A stretch of DNA of 64,000 bases, from the NCBI GenBank assembly GCA_018806985.1, contig JADANN010000091.1, positions 143,174-207,173 of the forward strand. Direction: 5' to 3'. A program made the position numbers and the translations under genes. Within the stretch, counting starts at the first letter, position 1; every line of letters starts with the position of its first letter. Source of the stretch: Angiostrongylus vasorum. Taxonomy: Eukaryota; Nematoda; Chromadorea; Rhabditida; Metastrongylidae. The notes under the pieces were generated by a model. It worked only from the letters and a program-made list of their open reading frames with translations. It did no database searches and was not told the DNA's origin. Below, one piece after another: positions 36,157 to 47,530 of the stretch.

Positions 36157-36407
36157 GGCCACACTTTCTCATTCCTGAAAACAAAAGCGATAACCTACTT
36201 TAAACGAAAAGGCTTATGCTTACTTGATCAAAGACCAGTATTTCATTTCTTGCTTGCTGTGAGGTGAATGACCTCAAAAAGGGGTAATGAAACGTTACCG
36301 TTGATCCACAGCAGGTGAAGTGCAACAATCAACTTTGATGAAAAAGAAGCTTTCGCTTTTCAGAGAACTTGAATCAAAACCTCTTGAATTAGCAACACTT
36401 TGAAAGT

Positions 36408-36578
36408 ATTTTATTTCTTTATTTACTTACAAGCTGACGTTTCGTCGGATTTCGCCTTCCTCAGGGTCTGGAAAGGTCAAGTTGACTGCAGTTTACACGG
36501 TCAAACGCCTCCATAACCAAACAGAGGAAGGCGAAATCCGCCGAAACGTCAGCTTGTACGTAAATAAAGAAATAAAAT
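36408..36578. repeat. 55 bp inverted repeat from PLE 3' ends
   Basis: Arms 36408-36462 and 36524-36578 are near-perfect inverted repeats (two mismatches). Each is a PLE 3' terminus including the ribozyme-like core, facing outward. The left core (minus) keeps CTGAGGA at 36458-36464 and GAAA at 36440-36443. The right core starts CAGAGGA instead. The 61 bp between is PLE tail. It looks like a nearly complete deletion of a head-to-head PLE pair. Confidence 0.75.
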
Positions 36579-36767
36579 AACACCTCGTGTTTGCTAAACA
36601 GAAGTAGAAAGAATTATTCAATCAATGCCGAGGTTAATAGAAAGTTGGACGTGGGAGTTACTTTGAAAGTAATCCGCTTCGGTAAAACCTGTAAAACTTT
36701 GTGCTTTAGTGCAGTGATTAAAAGTGCCTTTTTCGGCACACATGATTTTTGCTCCCACTTTTTCGCT

Positions 36768-37030
36768 CGGGCCAATCCCCTTACCCTCTGGGGTCGAGAA
36801 ATTGGTCCCAGATTTGTTAGGGAGGATGGGGAAACTATCTGATATATCACCAAGGTGCTGAGATATTTGCAACACTCCGAATAGCAGGTGTCTGATATAT
36901 CGTTAAGCAGTGACAAGTCAAGTATAAGCCAAACATTTGCGTTCAACCGCTTTCACGGTACTTGATGAAGTCGAATGCACGGCTCATCTCCAGTGGATTG
37001 ATCAACGCCGACAATTTTATTCTCTTTATC
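36768..37030 (+). mobile_element. SINE-1 copy interrupted by FB fragment
   Basis: SINE-1 landmarks GAGAAATTGGTCCCAGATTTG and CTATCTGATATATCACC are split by about 50 bp (36855-36905) that reads GCTGAGATATTTGCAACACTCC, the FB arm. SINE sequence then resumes with GTACTTGATGAAGTCGAATGC. The FB fragment arrived second. Confidence 0.65.
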
Positions 37031-37737
37031 CTTTGTGTGAAACTTCTACTTAACATAAACCATTATAAAGAAAAAAGTTAACGAGACCATCGTTTTGTGT
37101 GGTTGTCAGGGCGTCAACGACCAATGTAGATATGGGATTAGGCAACTGCGAAGAAGGAAAGAATTACGAAACTATACCAATACGAAGTACTGCCGATAAT
37201 TGTTGGTATAGAACTGGCAGCGTAAGAGCTCAAATTCTCATTTAATTGCCCTTTTTGTCAACAATCGGATTGGGTTTCAGATATTGGCGATGAACGCATA
37301 GGAATTCCAAAGATAAGAAAAAGAACAGGCTTAAGGTATATCATATTATCAGCTAGGTACATTTTTTCATAGAATCGCTAAGTGGGAAGTTTGACTGCCT
37401 TAATCCGAAGATCCTTCGAAAAGAATATTCGTAATCTTTCATGGCCTTAGATAGTGTGAAGAAGTGTGAACTGACCAGGGCAGTAAACGAACAACTGTAC
37501 AAACAATGTCACTACCTTACGATTTGCACTGTCCTTGATGAAGTTTAGGTCGAAATACTATGTTTCTTTAATTTACTCTCAGTGCTACAGAAACTTTATT
37601 GAGAATTTTTTAAATTCAATGTTCCAAGGCCATGTGAAGATCGCTTCCTTCGTTTCCCTTCTGAAACGATCTACACGCAATTAGAAAGTCGTGTAAAGCT
37701 TGAAAAGCAAAAATGAAAATATCTGCGTGTTTAGCTC
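37031..37737. other. Unassigned stretch
   Basis: Nothing recognised. Confidence 0.3.
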
Positions 37738-38050
37738 ATGTCTTCCCAACTGTTTACCACCGATCCGTGGCTGGGATGTGTTCCTGGGTGTCGGGCTGCG
37801 TTCTACAGCAGGTGGATTCATCCCCGTGACAGGGCCTCCCAACCTGAGAAGGAGTCCGGCGTTTCCATCAGGAAGCTCAGTAAACCAATACCAGGATCTA
37901 CCACCGCCCTGGTATCAAACTAGTCGCATGGTGGCAAATCTCCCTCTGATCCACAAGGGTAGCGACTGCCTGCAGTGGTGACGACCTGAGGCAGACTTTG
38001 CCCAGGATGGCCTCGAGACTCCAGGGAACCACAATGCCTAAACTAGCAAA
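37738..38050 (+). mobile_element. RTE 5' end or derived SINE (family IV)
   Basis: The blocks CTGGGATGTGTTCCTGGGTGTC, AAGGAGTCCGGCGTTTCCATC, CCTCCCTCTGATCCACA-type and GACTCCAGGGA recur in the leader of the RTE element (61150-61520) and in reverse at 54.12-54.44 kb. It is therefore a 5' fragment of that LINE, or a SINE built on it. A GGCCCGC/GCGGGCC hairpin follows at 38077-38105. Confidence 0.65.
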
Positions 38051-38522
38051 ACTCTGAAAAAATGGACGTTATGCTACGGCCCGCACAATCAGTAAGAGCG
38101 GGCCATTCAAGTACCCAATTAAGTTAGCTTATGTAGCCTTGAAACTGTTGACAACTCGTCGAATGCGTTTTGAGATCTCTGTGACTATGTTGACATTGCG
38201 TTCCTAGAACAACGTCGTGCTATTGGTATCGAATTGCCACACTTTACTTTCCAAACCAAGTCAATGTTTTCAAGAACAGCATTAGCAGATTTATAATTTT
38301 TTTGCTGACTATTCGCAATTGAGTAGGTTTTGTGAAATCCTCTTGTCGATTCCTTGACATCTCTGCTTGATCTTCAAATGGCAGTTATGCCAATGTAGTC
38401 CAATTCATTTAAATGTTATCCAATGACAGATCCTCAGACTTTTTATAATTGTTGTTCAAAAAACCTTTATTCAAGATACTAAATAAGCGTATTAGTTAGA
38501 AGTTCCCCGCAATAAAACGTGC

Positions 38523-38650
38523 TCTTTGGTTCGACCTCTGCCTTTGGGTTCACCAAGTCTTCCATAACTCCGGGTCGGCAAACTGCTACCGCGCTTGTCT
38601 CGGAAGGCAACAACACTGACTTAGTACATCGGTTCACGCTTTATCACTGA
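38523..38650 (+). repeat. SINE-1 fragment
   Basis: Only the middle is left: CACCAAGTCTTCCATAACTCC, GGGTCGGCAAACTGCTACC and AGTACATCGG. The stretch 38051-38522 is otherwise blank apart from the hairpin noted in the previous element. Confidence 0.55.
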
Positions 38651-38794
38651 ACTACGCAGTAACTAAATAAGGAAGTGAGACCTTGATGTGTCCAGTAGTT
38701 TGCGGCATCCATTCAGCTGGAACACATTTGTGGTGCTTATGGTACGGAAATCATAGATCTACTCTAGCCCATGCAGGCTTTTTTTCATTTTCAG

Positions 38795-39474
38795 GCCTCG
38801 CTTTCGGTGATTGGAGTACATGGAGCACTTGGACTCCATGTATGGGCGGCGAGCGAAGTCGTGTTCGTTCGTGCAGTGCAAGAATACCAGCACTTCGAAT
38901 CGTCTGTCACGGAGAAGCTAAAGAGGTCAGCATGCAATTGACCATAGTTACCGTGGTTCTTTAGAGCGCAATGCAAGACATAACTATTGATTGGCACAGT
39001 GAATTGTTTCAGTCGATCGAGCGTGAAGTGTACCAAGAATTTGAGTGTTTCATTTTCTTGAAAGAGTTGTTTAATTTTAATATTGCGCTTCAATTCCTCT
39101 ATCACGTTGTATCATAACTCAAGCAAAACAAAAGTAGTCCAATGCATATGCAATGAGTGCACATCGTTTATCGGAGCTATTCCTTATTTTAGTAGACGCT
39201 TTTCTATCAGCGATATCTCTGTCCAACAACCCAAAGTCTCATTCAGCGTCCATTGCGAAAAAACTAACTTTAGCGAAACTAAGGAAGATATTTTAAGCAC
39301 ATTTCCCGTTTCTGATGGATTTTGTTGAGTGTTTACAGTCAGCGAGATTTCTCTATTGTTCAACTTTTATCTTCATAGGTTCGGAAATGCTTTTCTACAC
39401 AAGATCAACAAGTGCCGGTCGCAAAAGATCCATGGACAATTGAACGTGAGATTACCGGCGATTTCAAGTCGTAG
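38795..39474 (+). CDS. Thrombospondin type-1 domain, two exons
   Basis: Exon one is 38795-38925, between a TTTTCATTTTCAG acceptor and a GAG|GTCAGC donor (phase 0). Exon two is 39379-39474, from a TTCATAG acceptor to a TAG stop. Read together they give DWSTWSTWTPCMGGERSRVR, SC, a short loop, IVCHGEAKE and VRKCFSTQDQQ. That is the TSP1 order: WSxWSxW, C, GGExxRxRxC, C.G, then E.R.C across the splice. Four cysteines are visible where the full module has six, as in other reduced repeats. The pattern continuing across the phase-0 junction is strong evidence for the join. The 5' boundary (phase 1) fits the signal-peptide exon at 24854, giving a secreted protein of roughly 90 residues. TSP1 modules bind matrix and cell-surface glycans; the target here is unknown. 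Confidence 0.7.
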
Positions 39475-39629
39475 AAAAAGACGACTTACCAGTTCTAAGG
39501 CTGTCGGCATATTGTAGAATCTACTGTATTCGTTTCATTATGTGCTTTATTATGTGATTTACATGCATCATTATTTGACCTAATAACAAAACTGAGAAAT
39601 ATAAAAGTGTCACAAAAGTACAACACCAT

Positions 39630-40085
39630 AATGATGTTGAGATATAACTACAACGATGTTGAGATATTTGCAAAACTCCGGACCGTAGGTGTCTGCGGTG
39701 GGGAACGAACGCGCTATTGTCCTTTCCGGGAGTAACACGTTCACCACCACACCATGCGGGTCCTTCGTTTTGTCTGTCTCTCAGCTAGTTCTATCGATCT
39801 CTGCCATCAGCAATCACCCGTCAGCGGGATTGATTTGGGGAGCGCAAATCAGCAGTGAACCCAGTTAAGCTGAGACCTGAGGCGGAGTCCCGGAGTTTTG
39901 CAAATATCTCAGCATCGTTGTAGTTATATTTCGCATTGTACCCTGCCACTAAAAAATAGTAGGCAGTAAATAAAACGGTAAACGATGTTGAGATATTTGC
40001 AAAACTCGGACCGTAGGTGTATGCGGTGGGGGAACGAAGGCGCTGTTACCCTTTCCGGTGTTAACGCGTTCATTACCACACCATT
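39630..40085. mobile_element. FB element plus partial second copy
   Basis: A near-complete FB runs 39630-39982, with left arm (GATGTTGAGATATTTGC), loop block GGGATTGATTTGGGGAGCGC and right arm to AGTAGGCAGTAAATAAAACGG. A second left arm follows directly at 39985 (GATGTTGAGATATTTGC again) and stops after CATTACCACACC. This is tandem or nested insertion. Confidence 0.75.
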
Positions 40086-40261
40086 ATAACACTATAATGA
40101 CATTGCAGAATGATCAGTATATGTGTGAACTGTTGCTCCTGTTGTCTTCTCAATAGTGTTGCCATGTTGAGGGTGAAAAAAGAAAAGATTTAAGCTTTTC
40201 AGTTTTGATTAAGCCGTTGTAGATTCTCCATGCACTCGACTTGATTCATAATATTTAGAAG

Positions 40262-40447
40262 AGGTTGAAGGCATGTTTAGCACATACAATGACTTGACGC
40301 AACTTATCGATACACTCAGTGATTTCCCATAGAACTGCAGCACCAATTTGCCAATCTCGGAGGATGGCTAGCTAAGCTCAGGATGCGAGATTGAACAGAA
40401 AATCGTTTGTGTGTTGCAGGGTACCTCCAACCATCGTGTTATAAACG
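40262..40447 (-). repeat. SINE-1 copy, diverged
   Basis: In reverse: CTTATCGATACACTC, AGCACCAATTTGCC and GTTGCAGGGTACCTCCAACC are the SINE-1 landmarks. It sits just upstream of the first MSWF gene. Confidence 0.6.
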
Positions 40448-40738
40448 CTTTCTTTAAAATTATGACAACATCGTGTTAGCACAGTCACCTAAAAAAATAT
40501 GGACCAATTATACCAAGACTATTGGGAAAGTAAGTTTTAAGACATCGAGAGAAGCCTTCCAAGTTGGTTCTGGAAGGTGTGGTAGAGCGTGGTAGTAGTG
40601 AAGCACGTGATCATGAATGCTTGAGGAACACGTGCATCGAGTCTAATCGATAAGTACAGCAAAACAAGATTGGGATATGGATTTGTTTGCACTAGTAAGA
40701 TTCATTGTTGTAGAAGTGTATATTGTTTGTTGTTCATC

Positions 40739-41766
40739 ATGTCATGGTTTGAAAGGTAAGCTTCTTTGTTAAATGCCGGCCTACTACTGTAATTCAGTGG
40801 CCATGCTTTTACAATAAATTACATATTTGATTGAAAGCTCTTTGTTAGAAGTAGAAATTCGACAGGCCTGTGTGGCCATCGTTAAGCTCCTTTCGTTCAA
40901 GATGGTACTCAGGGGGTAAGCAATCATATTCTATATAATCACCACGGATAGCGGAAATCCCGCAATAGGAGCGCTAGTTCGTTCAACAATACACGACATT
41001 CTGTGATTCGATCCCAGCCTTAACCTTCCATTCCACTGTTGGCGGCAGACTGGAGCGAAAAAATGTCTGGAAGTGCAATAATACTGACTTTTTACATTAA
41101 TATTTGTTTACGCATTGAACAGGTTAAATATGCATTCAGTCACCTCTACAATGTTTAATGCAGTGAATTCATGACGCACACCGAATGGTTCGACCTGCAC
41201 AGAATATTATTCCTTTTATGCGCTCTACAAGTGCTATCCACTACACCAATGGAGGCCCTCACATCGGCATTCTCTCAGCAATTCTTTAACTGCATCGGTA
41301 CCATCAGCCTGTCACCGAGATTGATCTGAAGACCACAAATCGGCATTGAACCCGGTTAACTGGTGTGTAGAAAACTTATTTCGTTTAGCTCAATTAATAT
41401 CGTCCGTTACAGCTTAGTTGTACTCCTAGCAATCGGGACAGCATCATTCGTCTTATACTTATGGATGGTCGACGAAAGTTCAAATAAACGTAAACGTGTG
41501 TATCATTCTAGTTATTCCTAACATTTGTTTTCATAAGCTTTTTGCCAGTAAGTTAAGAGAGTTTCATGCGTGTACTGAGTGAATTTCAGCAAAGTTCGCA
41601 AAAAATCAAGGTCCAATTCCAATTACAGATGAGATGAGGACTGACAAATCGGGAGAGAGCACGGAAATGGTAAATTACTATTGATCAGGAGATACTTTTT
41701 TAATGAATAACTTCTCAATCTTCCTAGAACTCATCGCCACTAGAAAAACGAAAACTCGACGAATAG
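40739..41766 (+). CDS. MSWF gene A, small membrane protein
   Basis: Four exons: 40739-40755, 41389-41495, 41590-41669 and 41728-41766, totalling 80 codons plus stop. All joins are in frame. ATG TCA TGG TTT GAA AG|GTAAGC starts the protein MSWFE. Exon 2 codes [20 protein letters not shown] and VLYLWMVDE, a single membrane span right after a short N-terminus with basic residues on both sides, so a signal anchor. Exons 3 and 4 code a short polar tail ([16 protein letters not shown], then [11 protein letters not shown] and TAG). Exon sizes 17, 107 and 80 are identical to gene B. The donor after exon 2 (AAC|GTGTGT) is weak but has the same position and phase in both copies. Relative to B this copy stops one exon early. 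Sequence matching B's fifth exon persists at 41818-41930 and may be relict. No known family is recognised. Confidence 0.65.
40985..41220 (+). repeat. SINE-1 fragment in intron 1 of gene A
   Basis: GTGATTCGATCCCAGCCTTAAC (box B region), ATGTCTGGAAGTGCAATAAT and ATATGCATTCAGTCACCTC are SINE-1 landmarks. The same fragment, at the same place, lies in intron 1 of gene B (46345-46470), so it was there before the duplication. An FB loop end follows at 41228-41365. Confidence 0.65.
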
Positions 41767-41817
41767 TCGCTTGAAAATGCCAAATTTAACTTTCAGAATA
41801 TTCCAGGCTGCGCAGTT

Positions 41818-42000
41818 GTAACAACGCTATCGTCAACCACAGTAAATCCGACTATACTTCGGAGTGAAAAACTTCAAAGAAAGCGGCTGTCATGGTTTTC
41901 TAGACTTGAGAGCAATAAAGACAATAACTTATTGGTTCACCAAATGTTACCTGCGTTAACACCAATGTCGCCAGATTGAAAGCAGACACATTGACTTTAT
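41818..42000 (+). other. Relict fifth exon of gene A, with an open frame
   Basis: Aligned to gene B exon 5 this reads AVVTTLSSTTVNPT, then departs and stays open to a TGA after LTPMSPD. An AG (TTCCAG) precedes it. Because exon 4 already carries TAG, this part is translated only if that exon is skipped. Confidence 0.35.
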
Positions 42001-42127
42001 GTCAGCATATTCGTAGTTTCAATTCGCGTGTAATGCTTTTGCATCGAAGTGGCTACTTGCATACTCTCTTAGTCTAGACCTATGCCTTACTGCAAGGGAT
42101 ATAACTCTTGCATTGTTGGTATAAGTA

Positions 42128-42300
42128 ATATATCTAGGTGACACAGCGGTAGTGATGGTTTTAATAGTGCAGGGTCGTGGCTGGATCCCGCAATTGTCTC
42201 AGGAAATTGGCACCAGACATGACTGAGATGCGATCACACTGCTCGCTCCAATCTACAATGGATGGCGACCTCCAGATTTCTAATCAGAATGTATTCGGAC
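42128..42300 (+). repeat. SINE-1, old copy
   Basis: TAGGTGACACAGCGGTAGTG (box A region), GGCTGGATCCCGCAATTG (box B region), AATTGGCACCAGACATGACTG and CACTGCTCGCTCC follow the SINE-1 order. Confidence 0.5.
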
Positions 42301-42334
42301 AGTAGTATTCCACCAATTTCACAAAGAAGACTAA

Positions 42335-42580
42335 GTGTCCTCAAGTAGCAGACGAAGCGACGCGCAGAATCTCAAAACCATCATGGATGAGGGATGCGTG
42401 AAAGAGAACCGCCCGATAGAAGTGCTGCAAAGAGAAGAAATGAGAAATAATTGCTACAGCAATGAAATGTCGCAGACAAATTTTGCTGGTGGCAGTGGCA
42501 TTCAATGGATCGTATTTTTTCTAGCGTTGCTATCACTTAAAGCAGGACATTACGAAAAGAAGCGGATACTGAATTTTTAA
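42335..42580 (+). CDS. Hypothetical frame with hydrophobic C-terminal stretch
   Basis: An 81-codon frame (GTG first) of coding-like composition: DAQNLKTIMDEGCVKENRP, a Glu-rich middle, then SGIQWIVFFLALLSLKAG. It lies inside the duplicated unit downstream of gene A. There is no convincing ATG or acceptor, so it may be an internal exon or chance. No counterpart was found in the second unit. Confidence 0.3.
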   Translation: MSSSSRRSDAQNLKTIMDEGCVKENRPIEVLQREEMRNNCYSNEMSQTNFAGGSGIQWIVFFLALLSLKAGHYEKKRILNF

Positions 42581-43390
42581 TGACTGACTATTGAAATAGT
42601 GGTATAATTGCTCTCTTGAGGGAGATTGAGCCCTGAGAGTTAGCGTTTTCGCATGCGATGTAGCAGCGAGGCATCTTCGGTGCTAAATTCTACTACATTG
42701 AGCTTGAATATCCACAGACAATATCGCATGTTGTGCTGATCTCAAAACTTTTCCGGTATTGTAATTTTGTTTTTTTTCTAACTGTCATCCACAGAGATAG
42801 TCGAACTCGTTTGTGTTTTCGACGGCAGCTTCCGACTGCTTCATCATATCTGACTGAAATGACTAGTGCTGGTTAAGCCCAACTGTGGGAACCCAGGATA
42901 GGCCGGATAAGGTGTTTTCATGTCGTAGGCTGTTCCTCACCTTTGAGAAATGTACAACCGTGCTATTCGGATTCTTCCACCATGATTGAGATTAGCTGAC
43001 CTTGAGAGCAAATGAGGAAGCTTGGGTGTTACATTATGAAACATGTGGTGTGGTATACGGTCGCTGCTGTTGTTGTTCAGTTAAGGTTGATGATTCGATA
43101 ACCACAATAGAACTGCCAATGTGTCAATGTGTCAATATTGAAAAAAATAACTGAAATTGACGCGAAGTTTCACTGCGCGTGTTTAGTAGGGCTTAAGACA
43201 TTTATTTAAACAGAAAACTAAACCACTTGCGAGACGGAAACTCGAAAGAACGGCTTAATCAAAATCGTGAAGACAATAGACCCGCAAACCATTAAGTCAG
43301 AAATGACAATGTCAGTAGCACCGAATTTTGGATCAATAGTAAATTTGATGCACGCGTAGATACGTGTGTGAATGGGCGTGCTCGTGTGTG
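42581..43390. other. Unassigned stretch
   Basis: No gene or repeat is recognised. Confidence 0.3.
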
Positions 43391-43395
43391 TGCGT

Positions 43396-43399
43396 GTGC

Positions 43400-43440
<41 letters not shown>
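43396..43440. repeat. (TG/TA)n microsatellite
   Basis: A TG-rich start (43380-43399) passes into about 20 TA units. Both strands give artificial Tyr-Ile frames. Confidence 0.95.
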
Positions 43441-43447
<7 letters not shown>

Positions 43448-43454
43448 GTCCATT

Positions 43455-43690
43455 TGTGTATATCCATTTATCCGAAACGCTTCAACAGTTTTACCCGGTG
43501 ATGCTTTGGATTTCATAGTGACTTTCACTTCAAAATCTTCCCCCGTTGTGCCTCTGTGCTTCATGTGTGCCTAGTGGGGTATTCTTTTAACTTGAAGCAT
43601 ACCGGCTAAGTGTTCATTTATATGGATGGAAGTACTCTACCCGTTTCGCCAACGTATTCTTATTTGCTCTAGCGATAGGAGACGATGATT
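43455..43690 (-). pseudogene. PLE nuclease end, left half of inverted pair
   Basis: Minus-strand frame holds KHRGTTGEDFEVKVTMKSKA and GKTVEAFRING, the end of the GIY-YIG region, preceded by a GEFGRVLPSIYMN-like remnant. It abuts the plus-strand half at about 43690. Confidence 0.65.
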
Positions 43691-44115
43691 CATTCCATGA
43701 GTTCGGGTACAGTGAGTGTAGTCTCTTGTAAAGTGCACGAAGACGAATATAATAGCGAAACGGGTAGATCATTCAGCATCCATATACAAGTGGTCCTAGA
43801 TGCGAAAAAATGACGTCAAGCAGAACACTCCACTAAACTCGCATACGATACGAAACCATAACGGAGAACAGCTGGAGCAAAAGTCGCTCTCCTCGCACAG
43901 GGATCTAAAACTTCAGCTCGCAAAACAATAGAGGCATCTTGGATAAATTCTAGAAATCCAAAGATGAACCGCAGTGAAAAGTGCACAGTGATCACGCGTC
44001 ACTTTGCCTATAACTTAACCTGATTTTTTTGACCTGGGCTAAGCATATTCCTTACTCGTGTAAGACTTGGTGCGACTGGTCATCCGCAATAACTGGAAGA
44101 TTTATGAAGAACAAA
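43691..44115 (+). pseudogene. PLE nuclease end, right half of inverted pair
   Basis: The plus strand starts with GAGTTCGGGTACAGTGAGTG and CGAAGACGAATATAATAGCG (CSSGTV.. and DEYI.S.ETG), then GCTCGCAAAACAATAGAGGC. Frames are broken. The 3' tail stops at about 44115 (TAACTGGAAGATTTATGAAG). Confidence 0.65.
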
Positions 44116-44139
44116 GCGATGAGTACTCCTTCATTGATA

Positions 44140-44225
44140 AGCTAACACGAGGTTGATAAAAAGGTTTATTCGGCTCACATTTCGACGTCTCCGACTTTCC
44201 CAAAAAATTTAATGTGGTGATTTTT
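44140..44225 (-). repeat. Short hammerhead-bearing repeat, 3' fragment
   Basis: On the minus strand: GACGTCGAAATGTGAGCCGA at 44173-44192, then an AATAAACC run and TTATCAACCTCGTGTTAGC. The 5' half of the core is lost. Confidence 0.5.
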
Positions 44226-44448
44226 TTCTGCTCAAGTTATAGAAGTACCGAATCAATGTGACCCTTGTACGTTTAAAAAATCCGCAGAAATACCAGTTAT
44301 TGTCAGTGAATAAATGGTATAACGACAAAGTAATTTTATCTCATAAAAAGAAAACGAACGATTCACTGCAAAACTAGGTAGACCATCTTCTTTCATGCAG
44401 TTAGTGCCTCAAATATTTTTTTTCCTTTATCGAAGAAAAGCCTCACAG

Positions 44449-44600
44449 GTGGAATCATCTGTAGACCACGAGTCCTTGCAAACACCTGTTACGAAGCCTG
44501 CGGTGTCGGCAGCAAGTGCAGCTGAAGGGGTTTACCATCCACTCACCACAGATATTTACTGGACGCCTTTTACGTCCCTAATAAAACTCGTCCAAAATTT
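44449..44600 (+). CDS. Terminal exon of first duplicated unit
   Basis: After a CCTCACAG acceptor the frame reads VESSVDHESLQTPVTKPAVS, AASAAEGVYHPLTTDIYW and runs on to 44697. Its 3' part (ATAAAACTCGTCCAAAATT at 44579) is shared with the region just past the stop of the 52678 exon, so the two are paralogous. The Ser/Thr/Glu-rich composition is like MSWF exon 5. Compared with the second copy the stop is lost and the frame reads further. Confidence 0.4.
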
Positions 44601-44944
44601 GCAAATCGTTCCTCAATTCTTTCAGAGCTTTTCTATGCCAATGTGCATCCACAAGTGCGAAATACATGACCTAAAGATTGGACGTCTACCAGCTTGAGAG
44701 TTGTTAATTTAATAGGGATTAAAATAATGAAAGAAGTTACCTACTTTGCTGCTAGTTTTTTAAAACAGGTTTGCTATTAGGAATGACTAAGTAGACTTCA
44801 CCCAACACTTAAATAACGACATCAAATACAAACTTAGACATGACTAACGCTTTGCTTTTTAAAAGTTTTCTTATATCTTGAAACCATGTTTTTCGTATAA
44901 CTGTCAAAATCTGAGAATCTCTCATAACCTAGTGTAAGGACTTT

Positions 44945-45215
44945 GTGTAGCAGTGTGGTTGAAGATGCCGACGTACATACTGAATCGTTTGCTAGGTCGA
45001 TCCAGAGCCTCATGCTTACTACGTGCTCCATCCGGCCGAGTCGCCAAATTGGTACCGTACTTGTCCGGAGAGATAACACCATTGAAATGATACATTGCTA
45101 AGCCACCGCAACTCGTATTGACCAGATACGCATTCAATCAGTCCCCACAATATTCAATGGTGACGAATGCTTGACGAACCTACAAAAACTGGTCAACTGA
45201 CGTTTTATCTTTCAT
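44945..45215 (+). mobile_element. SINE-1 copy
   Basis: Diverged but complete: TTGTGTAGCAGTGTGGTTG, CCAAATTGGTACCGTACTTG, GATACATTGCTAAGCCACCG, TACGCATTCAATCAG. Confidence 0.7.
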
Positions 45216-45689
45216 CGTGTTTAACGTACACTAGTTTCAGGAAGATACGGACAGACCACGAAAATATATCATGAGCACTTTGCCTTTGAAAAAAAATCGT
45301 TGGTTTTTTAATCTTTGGTTTCAGTATATTATTTTAATAATCTCATTTCTAAGTAATTCGTGGAACCATATTCCTTAACTGATTATTAAGTAGGTACTAA
45401 AATCATTAGTTAGATTTGTCATCGGAAATCCTTCTTAGCATTACAGTAGGCGATCCTTTGCGTTCGCGACCTCTGTGTGGACTTTAATCTTTAAATGTCA
45501 TGTAACTTTAGGAAAAAAGAATGTCCAATTAACAAAGTAGCAACAGAATGAAGATGGTGTCTCAACGCGTAGATTCACGAAGTGAAGTAAGAAGTAAGAC
45601 ATTATTCAGCAAAAACGGTTAAAACAAACTATTGTCAACGGATAGTCGTATCAACAACAACCGGCCAGTCTAAAAGAGCGCTGGCGGAT
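45216..45689. other. Unassigned stretch
   Basis: Nothing recognised. Confidence 0.3.
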
Positions 45690-45890
45690 GAGCATGGCTC
45701 ATTCGTGCGGTGTTCACTGAGGAAGATTCCGTCTAGGTACGACAACGAAGACGCCACACCGAGATAACGAACAACTGTGGACCACCGACACGGATCATCG
45801 GCTCTGATGAAGACGAAGACGTCGAAACGTTAGCCGAAATAAATCTAATTATCGACCTCGTGTAAGCTCAACAACATTAAATACATGTAA
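45690..45890 (+). mobile_element. Short hammerhead-bearing repeat, best copy
   Basis: This is the best preserved of a family also at 7.6, 9.3, 10.2, 14.3 and 44.1 kb. Order: a CGACAACGAAGACGCCACAC block, CAACTGTGGACCACCGACAC, the ribozyme-like core (45797-45836), then ATTATCGACCTCGTGTAAGC. In other copies the upstream part keeps a short frame with GLDITT and TPHR, which suggests derivation from the C-terminal end of a second PLE family. It is about 200 bp, so probably non-autonomous or a truncated end. Confidence 0.6.
45797..45836 (+). ncRNA. Hammerhead-ribozyme-like motif, intact core
   Basis: Parts in order: stem I 5' strand TCGGCT (45797-45802), catalytic CTGATGA (45803-45809), one unpaired A (45810), stem II GACG (45811-45814) with loop AAGA and CGTC (45819-45822), GAAA (45823-45826), CGTT (45827-45830), stem I 3' strand AGCCGA (45831-45836). 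Stems I and II pair perfectly. A15.1, C15.2, G16.2 and U16.1 form ACGT with no loop, so stem III closes only between two molecules or tandem units. Cleavage is predicted after 45830. The extra A beside stem II departs from the classical fold and may weaken activity. Confidence 0.6.
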
Positions 45891-46116
45891 ATAAGTAAGC
45901 TTAGATGACAAACCTTATGATTGTCTTGGAAAAGTCCGTCGAAGTAAACCAAAAGAGTGATTAGAGTAATTAAACACGTTATCATTGAACTAGCACTGCC
46001 TGAAAACACGTGCAACGAATACAACAGGTAAGCATAACAATATTAGATTAGAATATGATATTGATAGTACTAGTAAGGTGTATTGTTGTAGAACTTTATA
46101 GCACTCGTGGTTCATA

Positions 46117-47530
<1,414 letters not shown>

